Assembly: GCF_023634865.1 (NCBI RefSeq)
Contig: NZ_JAMLJN010000004.1
Location: 1-64,000 of the forward strand
DNA length: 64,000 nt
Source of the DNA: Flavobacterium fragile
GTDB taxonomy: Bacteria; Bacteroidota; Bacteroidia; Flavobacteriales; Flavobacteriaceae
Reading direction: 5' to 3'
The position numbers and the translations under genes were made by a program. Positions within the stretch are counted from its first letter, which is position 1; the number at the start of each line of letters is the position of its first letter. Of this stretch, positions 1 through 7,333 are shown piece by piece. The notes under the pieces were generated by a model, which did not search any database, had not been told where the DNA came from, and worked only from the letters and a program-made list of their open reading frames with translations.

Positions 1-2
1 CA

Positions 3-215
3 CACTTTTTGAGGGACAAAACACTAAAGTCTATTTTATTTAAGGCTGCGGGAAGTGCCATTCAGCACGATCCTCAATTAAAAAAATATTACCAACAAAA
101 ATTAGAAAAAGGAAAGCACAAGCTTACTGCTTTAAATGCTGTTGCAAACAAAATTGTACTAAGAATATTCGCCGTTGCAAAAAGAAATGAACCTTTTGTA
201 AAATTAATTGCTTGA
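3..215 (+). pseudogene. IS110-family transposase, C-terminal end (cut by window edge)
   Basis: The open frame runs in from the left edge and ends at 213-215, so only about 70 C-terminal residues are visible. The sequence KAAGSAIQHDPQLKKYYQQK followed by GKHKLTALNAVANKIVLRIF matches the end of the Transposase_20 domain of IS110/IS116/IS902 transposases, where a short helical region with a conserved YY and GK-A motif closes the protein. The DEDD catalytic residues would lie outside the window. IS110 elements lack typical terminal inverted repeats, so the element end cannot be placed. The TTG at 9 is not a real start. Whether the gene is intact depends on sequence not shown. Confidence 0.75.
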
Positions 216-237
216 TTACTTGTTTTTATCTTAGAAT

Positions 238-349
238 GCTCAGGATGACAATCGAGTCAATTAATTTCCAAAGATTTCTAAGCATTTTAAATTTTAAAAT
301 TTATTTCAATTTCTCCCATCTGTGTTCCAAAAACTTGAAAAATAAAAAA
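238..349. repeat. Dispersed intergenic repeat, copy 1
   Basis: This stretch matches 3107-3220 with small changes. Shared blocks include GACAATCGAGTCAAT, TTTAAATTTTAAA, ATTTCAATTTCT and TGTGTTCCAAAAACTTGAAA. The same order of blocks in both places shows a copied intergenic unit rather than chance AT-rich similarity. No coding potential is seen. Confidence 0.7.
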
Positions 350-377
350 ACGCCCCACTATCACTAGCAGGGCGTTT
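344..377 (-). terminator. Rho-independent terminator of the DUF6266 gene
   Basis: AAACGCCC (348-355) pairs with GGGCGTTT (370-377) around a 14-nt loop. Read on the minus strand it ends in a run of seven T. It lies 37 bp past the stop of the gene ending at 414. Confidence 0.85.
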
Positions 378-413
378 GTAAATCGCATGTACGAACACTA
401 ATCAAAACTAAGA

Positions 414-1055
414 TTAACCCACGGTTACAGCACCTAAGTATAAACTGGTGGCATATAAAGCATCGTTAGAAGAAACAAATGTTGCCCATACTTGTACTTC
501 CAATCCGCTTAAGAAGTTGGGCAATTCAAGAGTAGCGCTTCCACTACTTCTACTCCCTGCATTCAAACTGTACACCGTAGCTTTAGAAGTAGGTTCGTAA
601 ACCACTACTACAAGCTTATCGGTTGCCATTGCCTCACCTTGTCCGCTGTTGTCGGTCCAACTAAAATCTAAGTTTTGCCCGGTTCCAGCGATAACAGCTC
701 CATTGTTAATCCCTAGCAAGTCGCCTTTACTAATTAAGACTTTAGTGTAATCCCACTCATAATTAGGATCCGTAAACACAATAGCCTCTTTCATTAAATA
801 CGACATTGCTTGATTGCGTCGTGTTTTCAAACCAGCATTACTACCAAAATAGCGTTTAATTACAGGTTGAACCCTGCCAAGAAATTCGGTAGTCATGGCA
901 AACTTACTGCGCTGCTGTTGCTGATACGTTGTTGCCAAACGATTACTCTTTTTAGGTAAACTACGCATTACCTCTTTACCTCGCCATGTAGCGCCCACCA
1001 CCGGACCTACTTTTCCTGAAAATGCACCTAAGATGCCCTTATTGTATGTACCCAT
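414..1055 (-). CDS. DUF6266 family protein
   Basis: A 213-residue protein of unknown function. It begins MGTYNKGILGAFSGKVGPVV and continues with WRGKEVMRSLPKK, the signature I associate with the DUF6266 family of Flavobacteriia. A basic, glycine-rich N-terminus is followed by a helical segment (about 40-90, with the YQQQQRSKF and RRNQAMSYLMKEAI stretches) and a beta-rich C-terminal half. There is no signal peptide or membrane helix. It stands alone, with a good promoter at 1123-1153 and a terminator at 344-377. The N-terminal plan (KGI, then GK-VG, then a charged G/R stretch) resembles that of the protein at 59817-60575 in the integrated element, so the two may be distant relatives. Family assignment is fairly secure; function is unknown. 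Confidence 0.8.
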   Translation of the reverse strand: MGTYNKGILGAFSGKVGPVVGATWRGKEVMRSLPKKSNRLATTYQQQQRSKFAMTTEFLGRVQPVIKRYFGSNAGLKTRRNQAMSYLMKEAIVFTDPNYEWDYTKVLISKGDLLGINNGAVIAGTGQNLDFSWTDNSGQGEAMATDKLVVVVYEPTSKATVYSLNAGSRSSGSATLELPNFLSGLEVQVWATFVSSNDALYATSLYLGAVTVG

Positions 1056-1122
1056 ACTCTTTTAAATATTAAATTATTAAAACTATTTTTTTGTTTTTGA
1101 TGCGCGCTATCAAAGAACGAGA

Positions 1123-1153
1123 CAAAGATAAAGTAAGGCTTTTTATGAACAAA
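1123..1153 (-). promoter_or_regulatory. Bacteroidetes-type promoter for the DUF6266 gene
   Basis: Read on the minus strand, TTTG (1153-1150) is followed after 19 nt by TATCTTTG (1130-1123). This fits the Bacteroidetes sigma-A consensus of a TTTG -33 box and a TAnnTTTG -7 box. It implies a start near 1117 and a leader of about 60 nt. Confidence 0.75.
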
Positions 1154-1200
1154 TCTAACTTATTAACTTGCAATGAATTAACGTTATTTAAAAGTATTTG

Positions 1201-1300
1201 ATACGTTTTGCTAGGGTATGCCATCTTATGCCCTTCTTTGCCACCTTTTGACGGGTTTTGACGGGTTTTGACGTCTTTTGATAGGAATTGCTAGTCAATG
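1201..1300. repeat. Ten 10-bp units in phase (phased A-tracts)
   Basis: Ten consecutive 10-bp units each end in TTG or ATG on the plus strand. The core units are ACGGGTTTTG twice, then ACGTCTTTTG, flanked by CCACCTTTTG and more divergent copies. On the minus strand the units begin CAAAA or CAA, so A-tracts recur every helical turn. This should give intrinsic curvature, and it lies about 85-185 bp upstream of the start predicted for the DUF6266 promoter. Confidence 0.7.
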
Positions 1301-1341
1301 ATAGCTCGGGTGTGATTTTAAGGGGGTTTTGTTCGTAGTTT

Positions 1342-1391
1342 GTTCGAACGTTGTTCGAACGCGCTTCGTAAAAACAGCTGTTTCTTCGAAC
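1342..1391. repeat. GTTCGAAC palindromes, operator-like
   Basis: Two perfect 8-bp palindromes GTTCGAAC lie at 1342-1349 and 1353-1360, 11 bp apart, with related TTCGAAC at 1385-1391 and GTTCG at 1331-1335. The one-turn spacing suits a dimeric DNA-binding protein, but no cognate regulator can be named. Confidence 0.45.
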
Positions 1392-1449
1392 AAATTAGAA
1401 ATAAGATAAGAAGGAAAATAAAAAAAAGGAACGATAATCCAATATAAAA

Positions 1450-1908
1450 CGATACATTTTCATTAAGTTCTCTATACATTTTGTATTTGTAAATCTATGG
1501 CTTTACAAACACAAAACACTCGAATTGACGCTGGTGGAATTATGAATTTTAAGATGCTAACCTGAAACAACCAGTACCAGAAAAAAGCTCTTGAAACAAT
1601 ACAACCCTACCTCGTCTCTTCGAATGATTTTTAAAAGTGAAATGCTATTTTTTGCTTTTGAAAATTGTATCGAGAATTGTAGAAACGATACATTTTCGTT
1701 AGTTCTCGATACATTTTGTATTTGTAAATCTATGGCTTTACCAACACAAAACATTCGAATTGACGCTAATGAAATTATGAATTAAAAGACGCATGAAAGT
1801 AGCTTATAAACATTAGCAACGAGATAACACAACCGTCATTTCGAGTGATTTTTAAAAGGAAAAATGCTAATTTTTGCTTTTGAAAATTGTATCGAGAACT
1901 ATAGAAAG
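1450..1908. repeat. Tandem duplication of a ~230-bp non-coding unit
   Basis: Unit 1 (1450-1685) and unit 2 (1686-1908) each begin with a ~100-bp block (1450-1551 and 1686-1786; shared CGATACATTTTC, ATACATTTTGTATTTGTAAA and CGAATTGACGCT). Each ends with a ~68-bp block (1619-1685 and 1840-1908; shared TTTTGCTTTTGAAAATTGTA and TCGAGAA). The middle parts have diverged. The short open frames crossing this region are not genes. The rest of 1301-2026 shows nothing else recognisable. Confidence 0.8.
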
Positions 1909-2026
1909 CAAATAAAATAAGCACTATAGAAAGGAAAGAATGTAAAATATTTTACACGTATGAATTGAAGAAAGGAGTTCTAATTGCTATTAGAAAAAAA
2001 GCTTGGGGAAGCAAGAATACGAAAAC

Positions 2027-2296
2027 TTAAAGCAAATGCTTGTTTTCTAATTTCTCCATAAGAGATTTTGTAAAGAAAGCTTTTGGATACAAAAAGCGTC
2101 CTCCTAGTTTAGTAAAAGGAATTTTCTTTTCTTTACGGTAACGCAACAAAGTAGAATCGCTAATGTTAAACAATTTTAGAACATCTGCATTATCGTACCA
2201 AATATCATTATTGGCTTGTTCTTTTAATTGTAAAACTGCTTTAGTTAATTGCTCTACTTGGGTTTGTAAAATTTCAACTTCTGATCGCACAGGCAT
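2027..2296 (-). CDS. Small helix-turn-helix (excisionase/MerR-like) protein
   Basis: An 89-residue protein. The N-terminal third (EVEILQTQVEQLTKAVLQLK) looks like a short coiled coil. The rest is a helix-turn-helix of the HTH_17 type, with DVLKLFNISDSTLLRYRKEK as the DNA-reading part and IPFTKLGGRFLYPKAFF as the wing. Such proteins in Bacteroidota act as small regulators or directionality factors of mobile elements. It resembles the protein at 46192-46479 in the integrated element (both have L.NIS..TL...R and a K.GG wing). CAAAGATA at 2386-2393 reads TATCTTTG on the minus strand and could be the -7 box. Three perfect iterons lie 240 bp upstream. DNA binding is well supported; the target is unknown. 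Confidence 0.75.
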   Translation of the reverse strand: MPVRSEVEILQTQVEQLTKAVLQLKEQANNDIWYDNADVLKLFNISDSTLLRYRKEKKIPFTKLGGRFLYPKAFFTKSLMEKLENKHLL

Positions 2297-2535
2297 GTAG
2301 GGTTATAATTGTTAAACGACTATTATTCTTTTACTTATAATTTTGTTTTGACTTTTAACAAAAGTGCTAAAAAATGTTATCTAAACAAAGATAACTTGAA
2401 AAAAAATAGAATGAAGTTTTCAACAGCTAGCGGCTAAATTTTCTTTTGTAAAAAATATTTTTTTAAAATAAATTGAAAAGTGAATGTAAATACGAGTAAA
2501 ACAGAATATTAGAACTATAACAAAAACTCTATTTT

Positions 2536-2568
2536 TACTAAACGTATACTAAACGTATACTAAACGTA
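2536..2568. repeat. Three tandem 11-bp iterons
   Basis: TACTAAACGTA occurs three times head to tail without a mismatch (2536-2546, 2547-2557, 2558-2568). A spacing of about one helical turn places identical sites on one face of the DNA. The array lies upstream of the HTH gene at 2027-2296. Confidence 0.8.
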
Positions 2569-2838
2569 AAGTATTGATATAGTGAATATTGCACTCAATT
2601 GTTAATAACTACTTTTTGTTTTGATTAAGAAAAGAGCATAACTGTGTTATAAAAAAGGGCAAGAGCAAGAACAAGGGCAAGTTCAATTTCAAAAATCAAT
2701 AGAGATACTTAGCCGCACGACAAACTGGGCGGTTAGAAAACTCAAATAAGTAAAACGCTCAGTGCAACTCCCTCAACACAATCCACCTCAAAGAAACTCC
2801 GTGTAACTCTGTGAAAAACTTAGTGCTACTTTGTGTAA

Positions 2839-2930
2839 CTAAAAAATCCGTCACCACCAGCGCTCCGCCTAGGCGGACCCGTTTCATCCGCGTGCTAATT
2901 CAAGGGCAAGTTCAAATTCAAGGACAATGT
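2839..2930. repeat. REP-like palindromic repeat, copy 1
   Basis: The unit contains the perfect palindrome TCCGCCTAGGCGGA inside a block running from CTAAAAAATCCGTCACC to ATCCGCGTGC. It is followed by the 6-bp-rhythm motif TCAAGGGCAAGTTCAAATTC. A near-identical copy lies at 5924-6010. The non-coding stretch 2297-3224 otherwise holds the iterons, a TCAAGGGCAAG-type run near 2657-2690 and the repeat at 3107-3220. Confidence 0.85.
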
Positions 2931-3106
2931 ACTTTACTTATAAAATTAAAACATATAAGTCATAGAAGTATAACTAGTGAAACGTTTCGCCAATAAAGTA
3001 CATATAAGATTTTGAAGATGATTTCAATTTCTGTAATCTATGTTCCAAAAACCTGAAACTTGAAACAAAATAAATAAAACATCTAAATAGCATTTCATTA
3101 GCCTTC

Positions 3107-3220
3107 GACTTCGCTCAGGGTGACAATCGAGTCAATGAATTTCTAAAGATTTCAAGGGTTTAAATTTTAAAGATAATTTCAATTTCTTCAATCTGTGTTC
3201 CAAAAACTTGAAAAACAAAA
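3107..3220. repeat. Dispersed intergenic repeat, copy 2
   Basis: This is a second copy of the unit at 238-349, preceded here by CGACTTCGCTCAGGGTGACA. Read backwards that is TGTCACCCTGAGCGAAGTCG, a motif also seen in altered form at 46493 and 55182. Confidence 0.7.
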
Positions 3221-3224
3221 TCAA

Positions 3225-3737
3225 CTATTTCAAATACTGCTCTCCTATCACCTTGCGTATCGAAACAAAACCAATTTTCTCCAAATCAATTTCCGAACGT
3301 TTTACCCAAACCAACTCCTGAATTTCATCTTCAGCAGCTACATTGATTATATCAGAAGTTAATTCACATTCGTAAAAAATATCCATCGTTCTGTAAGGCA
3401 CGTTTTTGTACAAATAATTATTTGGTGAAGTCGTAATATACTTTAAATCCGAAGCCTGCAAGTTCAAGCCCAATTCTTCTCTAATCTCTCTACAAGCCGC
3501 TTCTTCCGCCGTTTCATTTGGATCAATGAATCCGCCTGGTAAATCCCATTTCCCTTTGTCTGGGTCCACATTTCGTACCGTAAACAACACCTTGTCTTCA
3601 AACGTAAAAACAAGCGCTACAGCCGCCGCAATATTATGATAATAAGTAAACCCACAATCCTCACACAAAAACCGACGATTATCAGGAAACGAAAAATGCG
3701 TTGAAGCACAACTAGGACAAAATTTGAAAAAACTCAT
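3225..3737 (-). CDS. NUDIX hydrolase with N-terminal zinc ribbon
   Basis: A 170-residue protein. Residues 8-29 form a zinc ribbon with two CxxC pairs (CPSC and CEDC). Residues 68-90 carry the Nudix box, GGFIDPNETAEEAACREIRE followed by ELG, with the metal-binding REIREE glutamates intact. Nudix enzymes cleave nucleoside diphosphates linked to another group; the zinc ribbon makes it NudC/ADP-ribose pyrophosphatase-like, but the substrate cannot be told from sequence. It is divergently oriented to the glycosyltransferase at 3854, and the two are separated by heptamer repeats. Confidence 0.88.
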   Translation of the reverse strand: MSFFKFCPSCASTHFSFPDNRRFLCEDCGFTYYHNIAAAVALVFTFEDKVLFTVRNVDPDKGKWDLPGGFIDPNETAEEAACREIREELGLNLQASDLKYITTSPNNYLYKNVPYRTMDIFYECELTSDIINVAAEDEIQELVWVKRSEIDLEKIGFVSIRKVIGEQYLK

Positions 3738-3742
3738 TTTTT

Positions 3743-3831
3743 TAGTGATTAGTGATTAGTGATTAGTGATTAGTGATTAGTGCAAATTTACTTTTTACTT
3801 TTTACTTTTTACTTTTTACTTTTTACTTTTT
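3743..3831. repeat. Two heptamer microsatellites
   Basis: TAGTGAT is repeated five times (3743-3777, plus a partial unit), followed by ACTTTTT six times (3790-3831, plus a partial unit). Both are perfect 7-bp tandem repeats. They lie between the divergent NUDIX and glycosyltransferase genes, close to both starts. Confidence 0.9.
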
Positions 3832-3853
3832 ACTTAATAACTATCTTTGTTCT

Positions 3854-5068
3854 ATGAACCACTTAGTCATCATCGGAGCCGTATGGCCAGAACCCAATTC
3901 AACCGCAGCAGGAAACAGAATGTTGCAACTCATTGCCTTGTTTCAAAAGCAAGACTATGAAATCACGTTTTTGTGTTCGGCTATGCCATCGGACTTCTCA
4001 TTTGATTTGAGCACAATTTCAGTTAATACGCAAACCATTCAATTAAATAATAGTTCGTTTGATATTATCATCAAAGAATTAAATCCCGATGTTGTACTTT
4101 TTGACCGTTTCATGATAGAAGAACAATACGGTTGGCGTGTCATAGAACAATGTCCGAATGCCTTACGAATTTTAGATACAGAAGATTTACATTTCTTAAG
4201 AAAAGCCCGAGAAGTAGCGTTCAAACAAAATCGCGAATTGGTCTTTGAAGATTATATTTCCGATGTTTTTAAACGCGAAATAGCTTCTATTTACAGATGT
4301 GATTTAACATTATTGATTTCCGAATACGAAATGCAATTGGCTGCTGAATCGTTTAAAATTGATGCTTCTATTTTGTACTATTTGCCTTTCCTATCGGAAG
4401 AAATAAATATAAATGTTCCAAAATTTGAAGAACGAAATCATTTTATAAGCATCGGCAACTTTTTGCACGAACCTAATTGGCAAACCGTTTTACAATTAAA
4501 AAAACAGTGGAAATCCATCAAAAAACAACTTCCTGAAGCTGAACTTCACGTTTATGGCGCTTATGTTTCCGAAAAAGCCAAACAATTGCATAATGAAAAA
4601 GAAGGTTTCTTAATCAAAGGAAGAGCCAAAAGCGTTGCAGACGTGTATGCAAAAGCAAAAGTGTTGTTAGCGCCAATTCCTTACGGAGCGGGTTTGAAAG
4701 GCAAATTATTTGAAGCTATGCAATTAGGATTACCTTCTGTTACAACAAAAATGGGCGCCGAAGGAATGAATGGAGTTTTAGATTGGAATGGATTCATCAC
4801 TTCCGATGAGAATGAATTTGTAGAAAAAGCTGTTGAATTGTATACCAATAAATCAATTTGGAAAACCGTTCAAAAAAACGGTTATGAGATTATCGAAAAA
4901 CGTTTCAAAAAAGAATTATTTGCAAGTGATTTCATAACTAAAGTAGCACATATTCAAGAACATTTGAAAACACATAGAAATCAAAACTTCTTGGGACAAA
5001 TATTGCAACATCAAAACTTACAAAGCACCAAGTACATGAGTAAGTGGATCGAAGCAAAGAACAGTTGA
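3854..5068 (+). CDS. Glycosyltransferase, group 1 (GT4-like)
   Basis: A 404-residue protein with a two-domain GT-B plan. The N-terminal acceptor part begins MNHLVIIGAVWPEPNSTAAG, and the C-terminal nucleotide-sugar part has FISIGNFLHEPNWQ, LHVYGAYVS, and the conserved PIPYGAGLKGKLFEAMQLGL with the glutamate of the E-x7-E region. No membrane segment is visible. The frame stays open upstream to 3773, but that stretch is built of ACTTTTT heptamers and reads as low-complexity F/L/Y, so ATG 3854 is preferred. TATCTTTG at 3842-3849 fits a -7 box and would give an almost leaderless message. The sugar donor and acceptor are unknown, and no polysaccharide genes sit next to it. Confidence 0.82.
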   Translation: MNHLVIIGAVWPEPNSTAAGNRMLQLIALFQKQDYEITFLCSAMPSDFSFDLSTISVNTQTIQLNNSSFDIIIKELNPDVVLFDRFMIEEQYGWRVIEQCPNALRILDTEDLHFLRKAREVAFKQNRELVFEDYISDVFKREIASIYRCDLTLLISEYEMQLAAESFKIDASILYYLPFLSEEININVPKFEERNHFISIGNFLHEPNWQTVLQLKKQWKSIKKQLPEAELHVYGAYVSEKAKQLHNEKEGFLIKGRAKSVADVYAKAKVLLAPIPYGAGLKGKLFEAMQLGLPSVTTKMGAEGMNGVLDWNGFITSDENEFVEKAVELYTNKSIWKTVQKNGYEIIEKRFKKELFASDFITKVAHIQEHLKTHRNQNFLGQILQHQNLQSTKYMSKWIEAKNS

Positions 5069-5127
5069 CAGTCACAGTTTTTAGTCGCAGTATATTCACT
5101 GAACACTGAGACTGAGACTACAAACTT

Positions 5128-5709
5128 TTACCCATGAATCGTCTCCGATTTCCCGTAACTCGCAATCACTTGGGCTTCAAATTCTAACCATTCTTCCCAA
5201 CGCTTTTTAACGTCGTAGCCTTCTTCTGCTAATTCGTTTGCAAATTGCAAGAAAGAAGTGTAATGATTGGCTTCTGAAATCATTAATTCACGATAAAATT
5301 TTGCTAGTTCTTCGTCTTTTATATTATCGGAAAGCACTTTGAATCGTTCGCAGCTTCTGGCTTCTATCATAGCCGCAAATAACATGCGCTCTACAATTAA
5401 ATGCTTGCGATTTCCAGGCTTCATAAACTTGAATAAATCATTTACATAACTGTCTTTTCGTTCGCGACCTAAGACCCAACCACGCGCTTTGATAATCTCA
5501 TGTACTTGCTCAAAATGATCCATTTCTTCTTTCGCAATCTTCGTCAACTCGGTAGTAATTTCTGTGAACTCAGGCAACATATTGATTAACATAATGGCGT
5601 TAGAAGACGCTTTCAATTCGCACCAAGCATGATCGGTTAGAATTTCTTCTAAGTTTCCTTCGGCGATGTTAGCCCATCTTGGGTCGGTTGGTAATTTTAA
5701 ACGAAACAT
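5128..5709 (-). CDS. miaE: tRNA-(ms2io6A)-hydroxylase, MiaE family
   Basis: A 193-residue ferritin-like protein. It contains the diiron ligands in order: E in AWCELKA, the EEMDHFEQVH motif (ExxH), E in IEARSCERF, and E/H in SEANHY. MiaE hydroxylates the isopentenyl group of 2-methylthio-N6-isopentenyladenosine at position 37 of tRNA, using oxygen. Length and motif order match the Bacteroidota MiaE-like proteins. It is a single gene between the glycosyltransferase (convergent) and a repeat-rich spacer. Family assignment is firm; the exact modified base is inferred. Confidence 0.85.
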   Translation of the reverse strand: MFRLKLPTDPRWANIAEGNLEEILTDHAWCELKASSNAIMLINMLPEFTEITTELTKIAKEEMDHFEQVHEIIKARGWVLGRERKDSYVNDLFKFMKPGNRKHLIVERMLFAAMIEARSCERFKVLSDNIKDEELAKFYRELMISEANHYTSFLQFANELAEEGYDVKKRWEEWLEFEAQVIASYGKSETIHG

Positions 5710-5765
5710 TGGATAAATGATTTAGTTGTGCAAATTTAGGAAATAATACTTGTAAACGGAGAATA

Positions 5766-6075
5766 AGTTCAAGGGCAAGTTCAAATTCAAAATTCAAGTA
5801 CAAACCCGCTACACCCCTAAAGTCCCCTCAAGGGGACAATTCTTTCTAAGAATATTTATTTTATTAGCATTTCATAAGAACTACTCTAACCGTTGCCTGA
5901 GGCTCTCGAAGGCAAAAGGTACCTAAAAAATCCGTCACCACCAGCGCTCCGCCTAGGCGGACCCGTTTTATCCGCGTGCCAACTCAAGGGCAAGTGCAAA
6001 TTCAAATTCAAAAATTAATTACAAACTCGAAACACCCCTAATCCCGATAGCTATCGGGACCTCAAGGGGACAATC
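5766..6075. repeat. Cluster of REP-like intergenic repeats
   Basis: This spacer holds several repeat types: TTCAAGGGCAAGTTCAAATT (about 5766-5790); GTCCCCTCAAGGGGAC (5822-5837); the second copy of the TCCGCCTAGGCGGA unit (5924-6010); and the perfect 18-bp palindrome TCCCGATAGCTATCGGGA (6042-6059) nested in an ACACCCCTAA...CTCAAGGGGACAA frame related to the one at 5812-5840. No gene is seen in 5710-6209. Confidence 0.8.
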
Positions 6076-6209
6076 CTACTTTACACTATCAATGTAATAC
6101 GTTTTCTCAGAAATTCAAGTTACTAATCTAGTAACTCCTTACCGACCTTTGCGAAAAAACTTAGCGTTCTTTGCGTTTAAATAAAATCATCCTTGTTCTA
6201 AACTGTAAC

Positions 6210-7253
6210 CTAAATTCCTAAATTAGAAATATCCCATTGTTTATTAACATTATACTGAATATGTCCCTTCTCAATTTCCAACGGACAATCGAAATTATTC
6301 GTATACAAACCACCCGTTCCTAAACCTTGCGGCATGGGATTATTGAGTGTGAAAGTAAATTGCGTAATCGCATTTAATCCGATGTTGCTTTCTAATGCAG
6401 AAGTAATCCACCAACCAATATTTAAACTTTCAGCTATGGAAATCCATTCTAATGTTCCTTTGAAACCACCGACTAAACTTGGTTTTAAAATGATGTATTG
6501 CGGTTGAATTTCTTCTAGTAATTTTCGTTTTTTTTCAATTCCAAAAACACCTATTAGTTCTTCGTCTAAAGCGATTGGAAAAGGTGTTTGTTGACAAAGC
6601 ATTTTCATTTCTTGAAGTTGACTGGCTTTAATTGGCTGCTCAATACTATGTAATTCAAATTCAGCTAATTGATTCAATTTACTTAAAGCCTCTTTTGAAT
6701 CAAAAGCACCATTAGCATCCACCCGAATTTCAATGGTGTTAGCATCAAAATTTTGACGAATAAATCGCAATAATCCCAATTCTTTTTCGAAATCAATGGC
6801 ACCAATTTTCAGCTTGATACACGAAAATCCTTGTGCTAATTTTTCTTCGATTTGGGTTTTCATGAAGTGCTCCTCGCCCATCCAAACCAAACCGTTGATT
6901 AACATATTCTTTTTACCAGTTGTAAAATCAGAAGGAAATAAATCGAAAGGAGTTTTCGATTGCAACGACAAAAACGCCATTTCCACTCCAAACTGAATCG
7001 AAGGAAACTCTAGTAATGCGTCCCACAATTGGTCTTTTCCCAAATGAATGTTCTGGCAAACCCATTGCAATTTTTCTTCATAATCGGGTCTATCATCAAT
7101 AGAAAGGGTTCGTAAAATACCACACTCACCAATTCCAATTTTACCATTATCTTCCAAGATTAAAAACCAAGTTTCCTTCTCCGTCATTACCCCCCGAGAA
7201 GTGCCACTTGGACGTTTAAAATTTAGGATGTATTTTTTGTAGGTTGCTTTCAT
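6210..7253 (-). CDS. menC: o-Succinylbenzoate synthase
   Basis: This 347-residue enolase-superfamily enzyme dehydrates SHCHC to o-succinylbenzoate in menaquinone synthesis. The active-site set is visible in order: the KLKIG lysine pair, VDANG (metal Asp), IEQPI (metal Glu), ALDEEL (metal Asp/Glu) and ILKPSL (second catalytic Lys). The start at 7253 (MKATYKKY) is preferred over an upstream ATG whose leader is read from a TCAAGTACAAGTGCAA-type repeat. menA and menB lie upstream on the same strand, but menE, often a neighbour, is absent from the window. Confidence 0.92.
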   Translation of the reverse strand: MKATYKKYILNFKRPSGTSRGVMTEKETWFLILEDNGKIGIGECGILRTLSIDDRPDYEEKLQWVCQNIHLGKDQLWDALLEFPSIQFGVEMAFLSLQSKTPFDLFPSDFTTGKKNMLINGLVWMGEEHFMKTQIEEKLAQGFSCIKLKIGAIDFEKELGLLRFIRQNFDANTIEIRVDANGAFDSKEALSKLNQLAEFELHSIEQPIKASQLQEMKMLCQQTPFPIALDEELIGVFGIEKKRKLLEEIQPQYIILKPSLVGGFKGTLEWISIAESLNIGWWITSALESNIGLNAITQFTFTLNNPMPQGLGTGGLYTNNFDCPLEIEKGHIQYNVNKQWDISNLGI

Positions 7254-7333
7254 ATCCAAGTACAAGTGCAAATTCAAGTACAAATTTCAAAGTTTTAAAG
7301 TTGATTTTTGTACTTGAACTTGTTATTGATATT

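Noticed and set aside
1557..1785. Two short open frames on opposite strands
   Set aside because: Both lie inside the tandem 230-bp repeat, follow its duplication and have no protein-like composition.
2811..2996. A 61-residue open frame
   Set aside because: It reads straight through the REP-like palindrome and the TCAAGGGCAAG repeat; it is not a gene.
3743..3831. Short tandem repeats as a CRISPR array
   Set aside because: The units are 7-bp repeats without spacers, and no cas gene is near; these are microsatellites.
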